Assembly: GCA_003990745.1 (NCBI GenBank)
Contig: RBNI01000527.1
Location: 1 to 29,749, forward strand
DNA from: Jimgerdemannia flammicorona
Taxonomy: Eukaryota; Mucoromycota; Endogonomycetes; Endogonales; Endogonaceae
Reading direction: 5' to 3'
Length of the DNA: 29,749 nucleotides
Both the position numbers and the translations under genes were made by a program. The notes under the pieces are model-generated. The model was given only the letters and a program-made list of their open reading frames with translations. It was not told the origin of the DNA and searched no databases. This document shows positions 20,061-29,749 of the stretch, piece by piece; position 1 is the first letter of the stretch; every line of letters begins with the position of its first letter.

Positions 20061-22090
20061 TATCTCTATATAGGTAAGTGCTGACATATCTTTCTGTAGC
20101 TTGAATGGATGTGGGAGCTGACTCTTGCTGTGGAATAGAGATCTGGCCAGTGCTAGACCTAGTAGTCCTCAGCAATTTGTTTTAGACTCTAGCTGATATC
20201 AGTTGCAGGAACTGCAGGAGAGGGACTTCCATCTTGGCTTCTTGAATCTTCTGCCAGACTTTATTGTAGATATCTCTGGGTATGGTCTTCAGAGTGTACT
20301 TCTTCTTGGGCTTCAGGGCAGTAGGTTTCTATTCTTCTTGCTCCATTTCTTCATTTTCTGGTAGTAGCTCATTTATCTTGGGAACAAAAGGTGAGAAAGT
20401 CTGGAGAGGTATTTCTACTTATTCTTCTTTATGTTCTTCATCTTCTTCTTAGATAATCCTTCTACTAATATTCCTGAATGGCCTTCCTATGGGTCTCTTT
20501 TTTTTTCTACTAGGTAGACTGTTTTTTGGGTGGTAACCTTGGTAGGATACAAGTCTGAGTTACTGTAGTCTTTACTGTTTCAAAATCTTCAACAGAATGG
20601 GCTTCAGTCTTCTTGTACTGAGTATTATTCCTTTGGTTGGTGGTTCTGAGTCCCTTTGATCACTTCTTTTATTGTTACATTCAGTGACATAATGTCCAAA
20701 TTATCTACAGTGGAAGCATTGGACTTGGGCTCTGTCTCAGGTAGGATATCTTCTTTCCTCTTGTAGTAGTTTCTGTTATCTCTTAGTAGATAACCTTGGC
20801 TCCTCTGAGGTGGATATCCTCTGTTGTCTTGATAACTCTGATTTTTATGTATGGTGAGTTTTTCAATCTGTCCAATCAATTAGTCCAACTTGGAACTAAG
20901 GTCTTGGATTTCACTTCTGTCCTTCTTTTCTTTCTTGGCTGGCCTTCTTTCTTCAGATTTTTCTTGTCCTTGAAGGAGTCCTTGTAGGGCTTTGACCAGG
21001 ATGTCTTTCTTATCATCCTTCTTATCATGGTCACTCCAGATAGTTTCTTGTCTGATATCAAAGAATCCTTGGGCTACATCTATCTGCTCTTTGGACCTTC
21101 TGATGCCTAGGGTATAAATATACTGGGCAATATTTGGAGGAATTCTGTTCATGAAGATCATTGGACCTATGATATCTTAGTTGGTAGTATTGAACCTAGC
21201 TATATACATTCTCTTCTAGATTTTTGTAAAGAAGGCTCTGGGCAATTCTTCAAGGTTCATCTTCATCTCTATGATGGATTCTTGAGCCTTGTGGTAGGTT
21301 TCATTTTCTGCATATTTTTCAATGAGCCAGTGGACCATAGCTATGTATTCCAGCTAATAAGAGGCTACTGCTTGTATTTCTATTACAAGTTCTGAATATG
21401 GGTCATTGGCAGTTTAGTGGAAGATTCCTCTGGCTGGTTCTCTAAGTTGGGCCTTGTAGATGGTAATTTTTCTTTCATCTGAGAGATTTCTCAGAGCTGT
21501 AATTCTCTCAATTCTATTAAGAAATTCTCTAGGATCTTCCTCTGGATATCCTGCAAAGGTTGGTAGTGAGGTGGCCATTTTATCATCACTTTCTTCTGAT
21601 TCTGGTTCTGGTCTAGATTCTGATTCAGATTCTGACTCTAATTTACTTTCTGAGCTATTACTGGAGATGGGAGTGCTTGGATATCTTGAGGATAGTGTTC
21701 TGGACCTTGGACGAAGTAGAATGAGCCTAGATATTCTTAAAGGAGCTGCTTCCAGTTCTGTAAGGACTAGTGGTAAAGGTTCTATAGGTGAGATTGGTGA
21801 GACTGCTGTGGGGTATCTGGCTGTCCAATTTTGAGCTTGTGTAATAAGATCTTCTAGTTCTTGGACAAGTTCTTCAAAGTCTCTAACAGGGCTGCTTGTA
21901 TTATCTAGTTGATCTGGTTGGAGATTTTATGCTATACTGGTTTCTGGTTGGGATCCTTCTGATAGTAGGTAGTTGGCAAGTCTTGAGGTAATTACTTCTC
22001 TTCTTATCTAGATACTGGTAATAACTGGTTCTCCTATAGTGATAGAAATTGATATTGTATCAAATGTGTCCAGTTTGACTGTAGGTTCTT
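20061..22090 (-). pseudogene. Gypsy gag with CCHC zinc knuckle, broken
   Basis: The minus strand first gives an acidic Ser/Glu leader, then MATSLPTFAGYPEEDPREF (about 21500-21580) and RITALRNLSDERKI, typical of fungal Gypsy capsid domains. An IPPNIAQYIYTLG block follows (about 21110-21140), then a basic segment. Last is a CX2CX4HX4C knuckle (CFHC…H…C, about 20671-20718) with a stop inside it. Gag forms the virus-like particle and packages RNA. After the knuckle come about 600 bp of Lys/Glu-rich linker before protease. Four or more stops break the frame (e.g. TAA after GIFH). Confidence 0.85.
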
Positions 22091-22099
22091 GTAAGCTAA

Positions 22100-22142
22100 A
22101 AAGTCACATCAATTTTGAAATCTTCTCAGTTGAGCTCTCAAA
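22100..22142 (-). other. Candidate primer binding site region
   Basis: In element orientation the sequence right after the 5' LTR is TTTGAGAGCTCAACTGAG. A perfect TGG, expected for a tRNA 3'-CCA primer, is missing. TGA two bases in may be a mutated TGG, which would imply a primer tRNA ending in GTTGAGCT(C/T)CCA-like sequence. Self-priming or an internal tRNA fragment are alternatives. No tRNA could be matched by eye. Confidence 0.3.
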
Positions 22143-23390
22143 TGTAATGTGCCCAGCTCAATAGAGACAAATTACAAGATTGGAGATTGATGTAGTTTGG
22201 CTTGAGTCTCCAGTTACTTTGTCAAAAAGCAACAAAATATTTAAAGATTCCTGAGGTCCTTGGTATTTAGTAGTATAATAGTCAAAGCTGGATATTTGCA
22301 AGTGATTCTGGCAATTTCCTTATTGGGACAGATTCTTAGATATAGCAGTGATTTTGTATATATGTGGTATAAGTGATTTGTATGCCAGTTACTGTGTAGT
22401 ATAATGATCTCCTTATGTATAATGATCTGGCAATTTAGCAGTTCTTCTTTTTGGGTAGCAGTAATCTCTGCATGACAATCTCTATATAGTGTAAGTGAGT
22501 TCCTTATATATAATGATCTGGTAATTTTGCAGTTTCCTAATGCAATTTCTATATAATAGTCTTGGCATAATAATCTCCTTAATCAGCAGCTTACTGGGAA
22601 TAGAGAATGGCATAAATTTCTCTAAATCTGACTTACTAAGAATTATGCTGGTGGCAGATTCTTAATTAGGCTCACTAAGAAGAGGTGGATAACTCAGATA
22701 TCACAAATTCTTTCTGAATTGAACTTATTGGAAATAATAACTCAGCAGTTCTTCTAGGAATAGTGGATAATTCAGATGACATAAATAGCTTAAATAACTT
22801 AGATATTATGGATTCTCAGCAAGTTACATCAAAGACTGGCTTCATTTGTGTGAATAGATTACTGTGAAGTTGCATCAAGAGACTGGCTTGTAGCAAGATA
22901 GCAGACTTCTTAAAAATAGCAGCTTTTCCTTAAGCAGTGGATTTCTCTTCAAAAGATAATAAAGTTCTTTCTTGAACTTGGCAGCAAATCTTCAGGCTTA
23001 TCTGATAAATAAACTAAGACTTTATATCAGAAAGAAGACCAGAGTGGAAATAAGGGAACTAATACTCAATCTTTAGAGGCTTCTTTGGTTTGTACTTCAA
23101 TTTGGACTGAGGTTTATTCACTCTTATCTCTGGGATATTTTATATATTATAGTTGCTATCTGGTTACTATGTTGCTAATTATAGATTGCTATCTATGACA
23201 GGTGTGCTGATTCAGCACAGGTATGCTAGTTTAGTACAAGTATACTGGTTTAGTACAGATATATCTTATCTGATAGTCTGGTTATTTATATAGTTTTCTA
23301 CAGTAATAGTTGCTGTATCTAGTTACTATGCTATGTATTCATATCATCTGACTAAGTTATAATTCAGGTGGTATGTTTTGGTTTATCACA
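22143..23390 (-). repeat. Right LTR (5' LTR in element orientation)
   Basis: Begins TGTAATG and ends TATCACA on the plus strand. It is alignable over its full length to 7469-8718; differences are largely C/T and G/A. The 19-bp array is at 23202-23258. It is followed immediately by the right part of the 58-bp satellite. Confidence 0.92.
23202..23258. repeat. Three 19-bp tandem units in right LTR
   Basis: Units at 23202-23220, 23221-23239 and 23240-23258 correspond to 8530-8586 in the left LTR. The first unit is the best preserved (GTGTGCTGATTCAGCACAG). Confidence 0.8.
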
Positions 23391-23518
23391 ATATGAATAG
23401 ACTACTATAGAGAATCAAAAATATTATATACAAACTACTTAAGATAATATATAAATAGACCACTCTGGAGAGTTGAAGACATCATATATAAACTACCTGA
23501 GTAAAGAATGTAACCTAT
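23391..23518. repeat. 58-bp tandem array, right part
   Basis: Two units (23391-23445 and 23446-23503) share the CTATAGAGAATC and CATATATAAACTACCTGAG words with the left array at 7237-7411. The last 15 bp, AAGAATGTAACCTAT, lead directly into the 5' end of LINE copy 2. The same AAGAATG word follows the last unit on the left (7412). Confidence 0.78.
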
Positions 23519-23599
23519 ACCTTTCTCTAGTAATATTTGAATTATACAAACCTCTGGCAATACTTAAGATATCATTTTTAGAGAATAGATACTAGCAAT

Positions 23600-25497
23600 A
23601 TGACAACTAATGAGCATTCTAAGTATATGCTGGACAGGGTAGCTCTAGTGCATTCAACTGGCAGCACATAGGGAGGAGTTATGGCTTGGAGGAAAGTATG
23701 CAAGGCTTACTGGCTAGAGGATGTAGAAGAAGAGAAGACAGTGCTGGGAGACAGGGGTCTGAGAGAATGAGCTTTATGGATAAGGTAAAGGGGAGACATC
23801 TGATGACTGGATTAGAGGGCTGACTGAGGAAGGGTAAGGAGATGGCAAGAGCTGTAAAGTCTGGTAGAGTAGCTCATGGCAGTGAGAGCAGTAGGGCTGA
23901 GAGAGTAGTGGCTGAGAAGAGTGAGACTACTAATGGTAAGGAGACTACTAATTTGGAAAAATATCTAGATATAATAGTTGATGGTGAATCTAGACAGAGG
24001 ATGGGTGCAAGGCTCAGGGATCTGGTGAATGGTGTAATGGGCCTGGTGGTAGTACTATTACTCAAGAAATCAAGATTAGAATTTGCTATCACATTGTGCT
24101 TCTGAGGCTTGGTGATAATAGTGAGGATGATTCTGGGACTTCAGGCTCAAGAAGTAAAGAGAGCAGCATTAGTGAAGTTTTTGAAGGATCTGAAAGGGGT
24201 AGAGGTAGGCTTTGAGAAAGATAATATACTGTTGAAAGTAATAGAAAAGAGAGTGGTGGTGTGAGGGGGTGGTAATCTCTATAGCCCAGTGCTTGCACTG
24301 GGATTCTCAAGTAATACAACTAATAGTGTTAAATATTCCTATAGTATTAAAGAAGATGGCCAAAGAGTTGATTGTGGAGGCCATCAAGGAGGATAGAGAT
24401 ATTATAGATATTGGGTTTCAGATCTGAGAAGGCACAGAGTTCAGGATAGGAGATATAGATATCAGAGTATAACTAGCAGACAAGGAGAATATGGAGAAAG
24501 TGAGGGACTAACTGGTAGTCCTCAAATGGAGACCTGTGGAGTGTAAGATCTTGAGAGTAAAAGGGATGCCAGAGGAAGAAGAGAACTTACTGGAGGTATT
24601 GAAGAATCTGGTTAGGGCTGTAGAGAGGTAGAGATTGGCCTGAAAGAAGTTTGAGGCCAAGACACTAGTAGAGATTATAAATAGTAAGAGAGTGTGGTTG
24701 GATCAGACAGTCTGGAAAAGAGTATAGGGGAGGTACATTCAGAAGGATCTGTTGGTTAAGTTGGAAGGGAGGGCAGCTGGGGAGACTACTACTGAAGAAG
24801 CTGGATTGAGGGCAAGTACCTGGGCAGGAGAGAAGAGAGTGATACCAGTAGAGACTCCAGGTGAGGGAGAAGGCTCAGGGCTGAGTGTTATTGTGGAGGA
24901 TATGGAGATGGCAGAAGGGGAGTACCCTCAGTATAAAGTACCAGGTAGGGCTAGAGGAGATGATAAACTACAGAATATGCTGAAGGAGAATTGAGATGAG
25001 TCAGTAAGAAGGAATGCAGAGAGTGGACAAGTGGAAGAGGGGAATAGGGTGGCCCAGAGAGTAGTAGAGGTAGCAGACAAGGAGAAATGGCTATGGAAAA
25101 CACTTGAGAATATAATAGCTGAGGAGCTGGAGAGAGAGGACTTTTGGATACTAAATGAGAGATACTGGAGTGAAATCCTACAGAGCAAGAAGGTGCTATA
25201 GAAACTCCAAGATGAGATAATGATGGCTTTTCTGAAGACTGAGGCATATCAAGTAGATAATGACAGAGAGGCAGTACTTCCGGTAATTGCAAATAACAGG
25301 GCTATATATATGTGGGCCTGAAGAAAGGGCTGATAAAGTAGCAGGTAGTATGTGAGGAGTACCAGATGGAGATGGAAGCTGTGGATAGTGTGGATTATCA
25401 GAAGATCTTGGAGATATTAGAGACTCAGTAGAGAGAGATGGATGAGCTTGAGGCAGAGAGGAACTTAGATATTACTGGTGATGCAGCAAGTATATAA
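23600..25497 (+). pseudogene. LINE copy 2 ORF1, broken
   Basis: The ATG at 23600 matches the copy 3 start (both begin MTTNEH). The frame closes early and survives as pieces: 23842-24105 with a conserved GESRQRMG…LVNGVMGLVVV segment, and 24752-24994. It carries the VRD…LRVKG region equivalent to copy 1 near 24500-24560. The later part is acidic and coiled-coil-like, with Glu-rich repeats to about 25450. The inferred role is RNA binding. No zinc knuckle was found. Confidence 0.75.
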
Positions 25498-25529
25498 TTA
25501 TAGAGTGGATGGCTGTTCTTCAAATAATA

Positions 25530-27352
25530 TTATTCAATATAAATAGTATAACTAGAATCTTATCTTTGAATATCAATGGGCTATGAGGAGTAGTGAGATA
25601 TTGAAATATCTTTAGATAGCTGAAGGAGATAGAAGCAGATTTGTTTCTACTGCAGAATGTTGGAAGTGATAGAGACTTAGATATTCTAGACTAGATGAAG
25701 GAATGGGGTGGTGTGGCTGTTTGGTATGGGCATGTGGGTATTCTGGTTAGGAAGGGTAAGGGGGACATTAGAGACATTAGACATTGGGAGAGCAGGGTAG
25801 TGTAGGGTGTTTGAAAGAGACCAGGCTGGAGGCTCTTGATAGTTGGGTCATATTATTGTTCAGCAGAAAGAGAGGAGTGAGTGGAATGGATTTGAGGGCT
25901 ACAAGAGTCTGAAGCATTGGTAGAGATAGGAATTAACTGTCTAGGGAGAGACTTTAATATGATATGTAATAGAAAGATAGACAGAACTAATGGGAGAAGA
26001 GAGATAGTAGATAAGAGTGGTAGTATGGAAGACTGGAAGGAAGTCAAATGTCTAAGCTCATTAGTAGATACTGGAAGGCTTGGATAGGGGGATTATAGGG
26101 TCTATACCTACTGGGTGACAGGACTGGGCTCAAGGATTGACTGGATATTGATGGCTGAATATTGGGAAATTGATATCTGGAGGACTTTGGAAACTGTTTG
26201 ATGTCCATGGTCAGATCACTGGGGTCTTCTAGGAGGAGAGTGCTTTAGGAGAAGCAGAGAGGAGCCTGGACATTGGCATCTGAATATCTCTTTGCTAGGA
26301 GAGGCCTCCTTATGTGATACATGAGTAGTGGACATTAGCTTCAGGATACTTGGTTGGAGAGTAGTGGGGCTGGAGATTGGAGTTCACTGAAAGAGATTGA
26401 AATCTGAGATGTAATGATACTGAGAGGAGGCAGAGAGGATGTGGAGTGCTCAGAGAGAGAAGTGAGTGAGGTGGATCTTCTAGAGATTAGCAAGGTTGTT
26501 GGCATCTTGGGCAGATCTATTAAATGATAGTAGAGAGGAGAATTGGAGGATACAGCAGATCAGGCTAGAGATAGAGGAGCTGAAGGGTATGCTGAGGCAA
26601 GAGGAGGACCTATAGATTAAGAGCATAGTAGTCTGGCTGTAGTGATAGAGATTGAAGGAGGGAGAGAGGTCTATCAAGTTTTTGTCACAGCTTCTATAGG
26701 TAAGGAGAGTATGGCAGCAGTGGGAGGGGGTCTTGGATGAGGATGGGGAGTTGGTTGTTGGGACTCCAGAGATTCTAGACCAGTTGAGCAAATGGTGGGG
26801 GCAATTGTGGAGCAAGAAGGATAGGGGGATAGGAGTACTGAATATTGATAGACACTTAGAGGAATGGTACTCTGATCTGGTGGCAGACCTAGGTGATCTT
26901 GGTGCTGCTGTCTGAGGAGAAGAGATTCAGCAGATACTGACAATGATGAGCTTGGAGACAGCACCAGGAGAGGATGACTTATAGTGGGATTTTTGGAAAA
27001 AGATAGCAGAAGTCAAGATGATTCTGGAGGAATGACAGCAATGTGCAATGAAGTAATTAGCTCAGAGATATAAATTGGAGGGCAGAGCTTGGGTCTTATG
27101 GCTCTACTGTTTAAGAATAAAAGAAGGAGGGAGGAGTGGAAAAACTAGAGGCTGATCAAGCTTCTAGATATAGATCACAAACTGGTCACAAAGTTACTGG
27201 TGGCTAGACTATAAGGAGTGACTCAGCAGGTTCTGGGGGCTGAGCAGAGAGAATTTATAAGGAGATATCTGATCAGAGACAAGATGGCCTGGGTGCATAG
27301 TGTCATTGAAGAAGCTTGTACTACTGGAGTGGATAGACATCCAGCTGGTGGC
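25530..27352 (+). pseudogene. LINE copy 2 ORF2: endonuclease and partial RT, broken
   Basis: The APE-type endonuclease is readable: LNINGL (25566-25583), LGRDFNM (25941-25961, GGDFN expected), a YTYW…SRIDWIL block (about 26104-26150) and WSDH (26208-26219), the catalytic Asp-His pair. The start of RT follows, with an APGEDDL-type block (APGxDGLP expected) near 26960-26980 and IRDKMAWVHSVIEEA near 27270-27320. The coding is cut at 27352. Stops are frequent. Confidence 0.87.
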
Positions 27353-27433
27353 ACCTTTCTCTGGTAACATTCAGATTACACAATCTTTTGGCAATACTTT
27401 CAACATAGTTTCTGGAGAAAAGCTACTAGTATC

Positions 27434-28070
27434 ATGACAACCAATGAGCATCCTGAGGTACATACTGGGCAGAGTAGTCCAGATGTCTTTGACTGGCAGT
27501 ATGTAGGGAGGGGCCCTGGCTTGGGGGGAAGTATGAGGGACCTGCTGGCAGGAGGACATAGTAGGAGAGGAGGTAGTGCTAGAGGCCTGGGGACAGGGAG
27601 AGTGAGCTTCATAGAAAAGATGAAGGGGGGTCAGCAGAGAGCTGGACTGGAGAGTTAGCTAAGGGGGGGTAAGGCAATAGTGAAGTCTGCCAGACAGCAG
27701 CCTCCTGGAGGAGTCTCTCTGAGGGACCAGAGGGATAGGATTGGTGGTGTAGAGGCTGAGAGAGTGACTGCTGATGGGGGTATGACTAGCAATTAGGAAA
27801 AGAATCTAAATGAGACTGCTGATGGTAAACTGAGTAGTGGGAAAGACATAAGGCCTAGTAATCTGGCAGATAGTATAATAGGACTAGCAGTAGCACTGTT
27901 ACTCAAGAAGTTGATCTCAGAGTTCACAGTCACCTTGTGCTTCCAGGGCTTGGTGGTGATGGCAAAAATGGTCTTGGGGCTGATTGCTAAGTAGGTGGCT
28001 AGAGCAGCTTCTGTGAAGTTCCTGAAGGGACTAGAAGGTATAGAGATAGGCTTTGAGGAGGCTGGACCTT
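27434..28070 (+). pseudogene. LINE copy 3 ORF1, N-terminal part
   Basis: ATG at 27434. An open stretch of 74 codons (27434-27658) is rich in Gly, Arg and Ser (GRGPGLGG, RRGGSARG), suggesting a disordered nucleic-acid-binding N-terminus. After a TAG the homology to copies 1 and 2 continues in pieces, with a LVVMAKMVLGLI segment near 27950-27990. It stops at FEEAG near 28060, the deletion junction. The Gly/Arg-rich character is seen; RNA binding is inferred. Confidence 0.7.
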
Positions 28071-28079
28071 CACTGAAAG

Positions 28080-29662
28080 GTGGCTGGGCTCTCTATATAT
28101 GGTATAGTGTGGAAGGTGGGGGCCTTTGCTGATGACATGGTAGTTGGACTTGGTTCAGTAGCAGATGTTGAGGCACTTAAGGAGACAGTGGAATGGTATG
28201 AGGCACACTCAGGGGTGAAGCTCAACTGGCATAAGTGTGAGACAATGGTGCTAGGGAATGAGCTAGTAGGTGGAGATGTCATTGGAACAATTGTCCCTAC
28301 TGGTGAGGTGGTATGGTATCTGGGCATCTTCCTTTCTGTATATGGATCTGTCTTACCTTAAGTGTGGTGGAAGAGCAGGGTGACCATTTGGGGGGAGGCC
28401 CTTTGAGGGTGGGGGGGTTGCCATATCTCTCTGGCAGGGTGGATATCAATTCTGAATATCTACTGGTTCTCTAAGCTATGGTATATGGCCTATTACCTAG
28501 ACTTCCCAGCTTGGGTGATGAAGAGGCTGACAAAGATGGCTAGAGATTGGATTTGGACAGGGAGGAGGTCCCAGATCAGTTGGGATGTCCTTGCAACACT
28601 AGTGGTTAGGGGAGGTCTAGGCCTTGTGGATTTCCCTAAGAGGTTGCACTGCTTGTGAGCCTGGTGGTTGAAGAGAGCTGTGAACTGCAGGGAGGGGTTT
28701 GGGTGCTGCTGTTGCAGAAGGTGTAGGAGATGAGATCCTCCTCTTGAGGGTCCTTGGGAGATTTGCTTACTTTGGTGGGGCTGAATGGAAGTCAATGGCT
28801 GCAGTTTAAGGGTTTCTGGTGGAAAGTGGTAGATGGAGCACACAGAATTGGCCTGCACTGGCAAGGCAATGAGGGGGAGGAAATGTGGGGTCCTGATATG
28901 TGGCGATAGAATAGACTGCTTCTGGGGGATGCTCTGCTTGATGAGTTTGATATTGGTGATGGAGTGAAGTGTCAGCAGGATCTTGGCCAGAATCTTTGGC
29001 CAAGTGGCTGGCAGGCAGCAAGGATTGGCAAGGAGTGGGACTGGGCAGATGTCTGGTCATAGAGTGCTGAGGTGTGGAGGTGGCTTCCTTCCAAGTTCTG
29101 GGTGGTATGGTGGAGATTGCTGTAGAGAAATGTCATGTTGAATTTCCATGCAGAGTATCTGGTGAAAGATGGCCAATTAGATTATGAGAAGTGTTATAAT
29201 ATAGGGTAAGTTGGGGGATTTGTGCAGATACCAGAACATTGGCTGAGAGAGTGTGAGGTTTTGGAGGACTTTTGGATAGAAGTAGAGAATAGGCTAGATG
29301 TAGAGAGGAGGTCAGATGGTGAGAGAGGCCACTGGGAGGATTTGAAATCATGGTGTGGACAATAGTTGGCTCACTGTAGGGTGGGTTTTAGTAGTATGGA
29401 TAGGACTGGCTGGTCATTGGCTCTTTGTTTTCAAGGAGAGGTGACAGGTGGGTTTACAGGAGAAGTTGTTAAGGTGGGAGAAGTTGATGGAGATCTGCTG
29501 ACTGGGTGGTGGGTGGGTTGGGGTCCCCAGGGCGGGCAACATCATGGTCTAGTGGAAAGGATCTGTGAACAGAGTGGTGGGCAGGTGGAGATGGTGTTAG
29601 ACAAAGTGGCCTTTTATCAAGTAGAGATTGGGAAGGGGAGTCCTCCTAGGGGGATCAGATGA
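28080..29662 (+). pseudogene. LINE copy 3 ORF2, RT core to C-terminus
   Basis: The surviving part begins just before the RT catalytic box: FADDMVVGLG with FADD intact at 28125-28136, then SGVKLNWHK. This frame is open at 28080-28361. After a stop, homology continues with RGGLGLVDF (about 28609-28635), GFW near 28813 and a Trp-rich segment WRWLPSKFWVVWWRLL (about 29080-29125). It ends in an open 98-codon C-terminal piece (29366-29662). The fingers of RT and the whole endonuclease are absent, so no active enzyme can result. I see no RNase H domain. Confidence 0.85.
29641..29654 (+). other. 3' stem-loop of LINE copy 3
   Basis: TCCTCCTAGGGGGA forms a short C/G hairpin. It lies about 90 bp before the element end, as in copies 0 and 1. 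Confidence 0.5.
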
Positions 29663-29749
29663 GGGGTGGGCACAATGTATTTATATGAGATAGATGGGTA
29701 TTAATAAAGAAAGGAGTCCAAGTGACTATAAAAAAAATAAAAAATAAAA

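Larger units (their letters stand above)
7469..23390 (-). mobile_element. Ty3/Gypsy LTR retrotransposon with dUTPase, broken
   Basis: Two directly repeated ends of about 1.25 kb (7469-8718 and 22143-23390) bound an internal region read on the minus strand. In element order it has gag with a CCHC knuckle, protease (DTGA), acidic linker, dUTPase, reverse transcriptase (YIDD), RNase H and integrase (D, D, E residues). RT before integrase is the Gypsy order. Without the 5.87-kb LINE nested in RNase H the element is about 10.05 kb, long for a fungal Gypsy. All coding regions carry stops, mainly of C-to-T or G-to-A type. The two LTRs differ mostly by transitions. The element must be inactive as it stands. 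Confidence 0.93.
23519..27352 (+). mobile_element. LINE copy 2: 5' two-thirds, interrupted by copy 3
   Basis: Starts ACCTTTCTCTAG like the other full 5' ends. It runs through ORF1, the endonuclease and the start of RT, and stops abruptly at 27352 where a new 5' end (ACCTTTCTCTGG) begins. Compared with copy 1, the break lies in the RT domain at the segment equivalent to about 12485. Its 3' third is not in the window and probably continues beyond 29749. It is heavily mutated, with many TAG/TGA/TAA codons and few CpG. Confidence 0.88.
27353..29749 (+). mobile_element. LINE copy 3: internally deleted, both ends kept
   Basis: At 2397 bp it has the family 5' end and the family 3' end (stem-loop 29641-29654, AATAAA, GGAGTCCAAGTGACTATA, A-rich tail with interspersed T). 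The middle is missing: sequence matching ORF1 up to about 28068 joins directly to RT sequence at about 28075-28085, just before FADD. Against copy 1 the loss is about 3.47 kb. It is better preserved than copies 1 and 2. It sits in copy 2's RT, so it is younger than copy 2. It would need enzymes from another copy to move. The tail runs to the window edge. Confidence 0.88.

Noticed and set aside
24089..29351. Minus-strand Ser/Leu/Pro-rich open frames in LINE copies 2 and 3
   Set aside because: Antisense shadows of LINE ORF1/ORF2, with the same composition bias and no recognisable domain.

Overview
The window looks like gene-poor, repeat-dominated chromatin of a filamentous fungus. An ascomycete with RIP-like or methylation-driven repeat mutation is favoured, but the species cannot be told from the sequence. 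No convincing host gene, tRNA, rRNA or CRISPR array is visible. The recognisable coding material is a nest of broken retrotransposons.

Region by region: 1-4566 is low-copy DNA with normal CpG content and no recognisable gene; it holds a small perfect palindrome (1826-1875), a GC-rich foldback (about 2190-2530), homopolymers and microsatellites. 4567-4706 is a 5'-truncated LINE tail with poly(A). 4707-7236 is AT-rich, degenerate DNA with an old duplication of roughly 220-260 bp. 7237-7411 is a tandem array with a period near 58 bp; it resumes at 23391-23503, so one array was split by a retrotransposon.

That retrotransposon is a minus-strand Ty3/Gypsy element, 7469-23390, with about 1.25-kb LTRs. 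In element order it has gag with a zinc knuckle, an aspartic protease, a long acidic linker with a Cys-rich stretch, a trimeric-type dUTPase, reverse transcriptase, RNase H, integrase and possibly a chromodomain-like tail. The dUTPase (18015-18465) shows all five family motifs and lies between protease and RT. A full-length, minus-strand, L1/Tx1-like LINE (10530-16400, 5.87 kb) sits inside the RNase H coding region, flanked by a 9-bp target duplication (AGTGACCAC / AGTGACTAC).

To the right of the Gypsy element a second LINE copy starts on the plus strand at 23519. It runs through ORF1 and the endonuclease into RT, and is cut at 27352 by a third LINE copy (27353-29749). The third copy has lost about 3.5 kb from mid-ORF1 to mid-RT, yet keeps both ends of the family.

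The elements from 4707 on have almost no CpG, and many stop codons are explicable as C-to-T or G-to-A changes (CGA to TGA, CAA to TAA, TGG to TAG/TGA). None of the copies appears able to make its full protein set. The inferred order of events is: satellite array; Gypsy and LINE copy 2 insertions (order unknown); LINE copy 1 into Gypsy; LINE copy 3 into LINE copy 2; with mutation of the repeats throughout.
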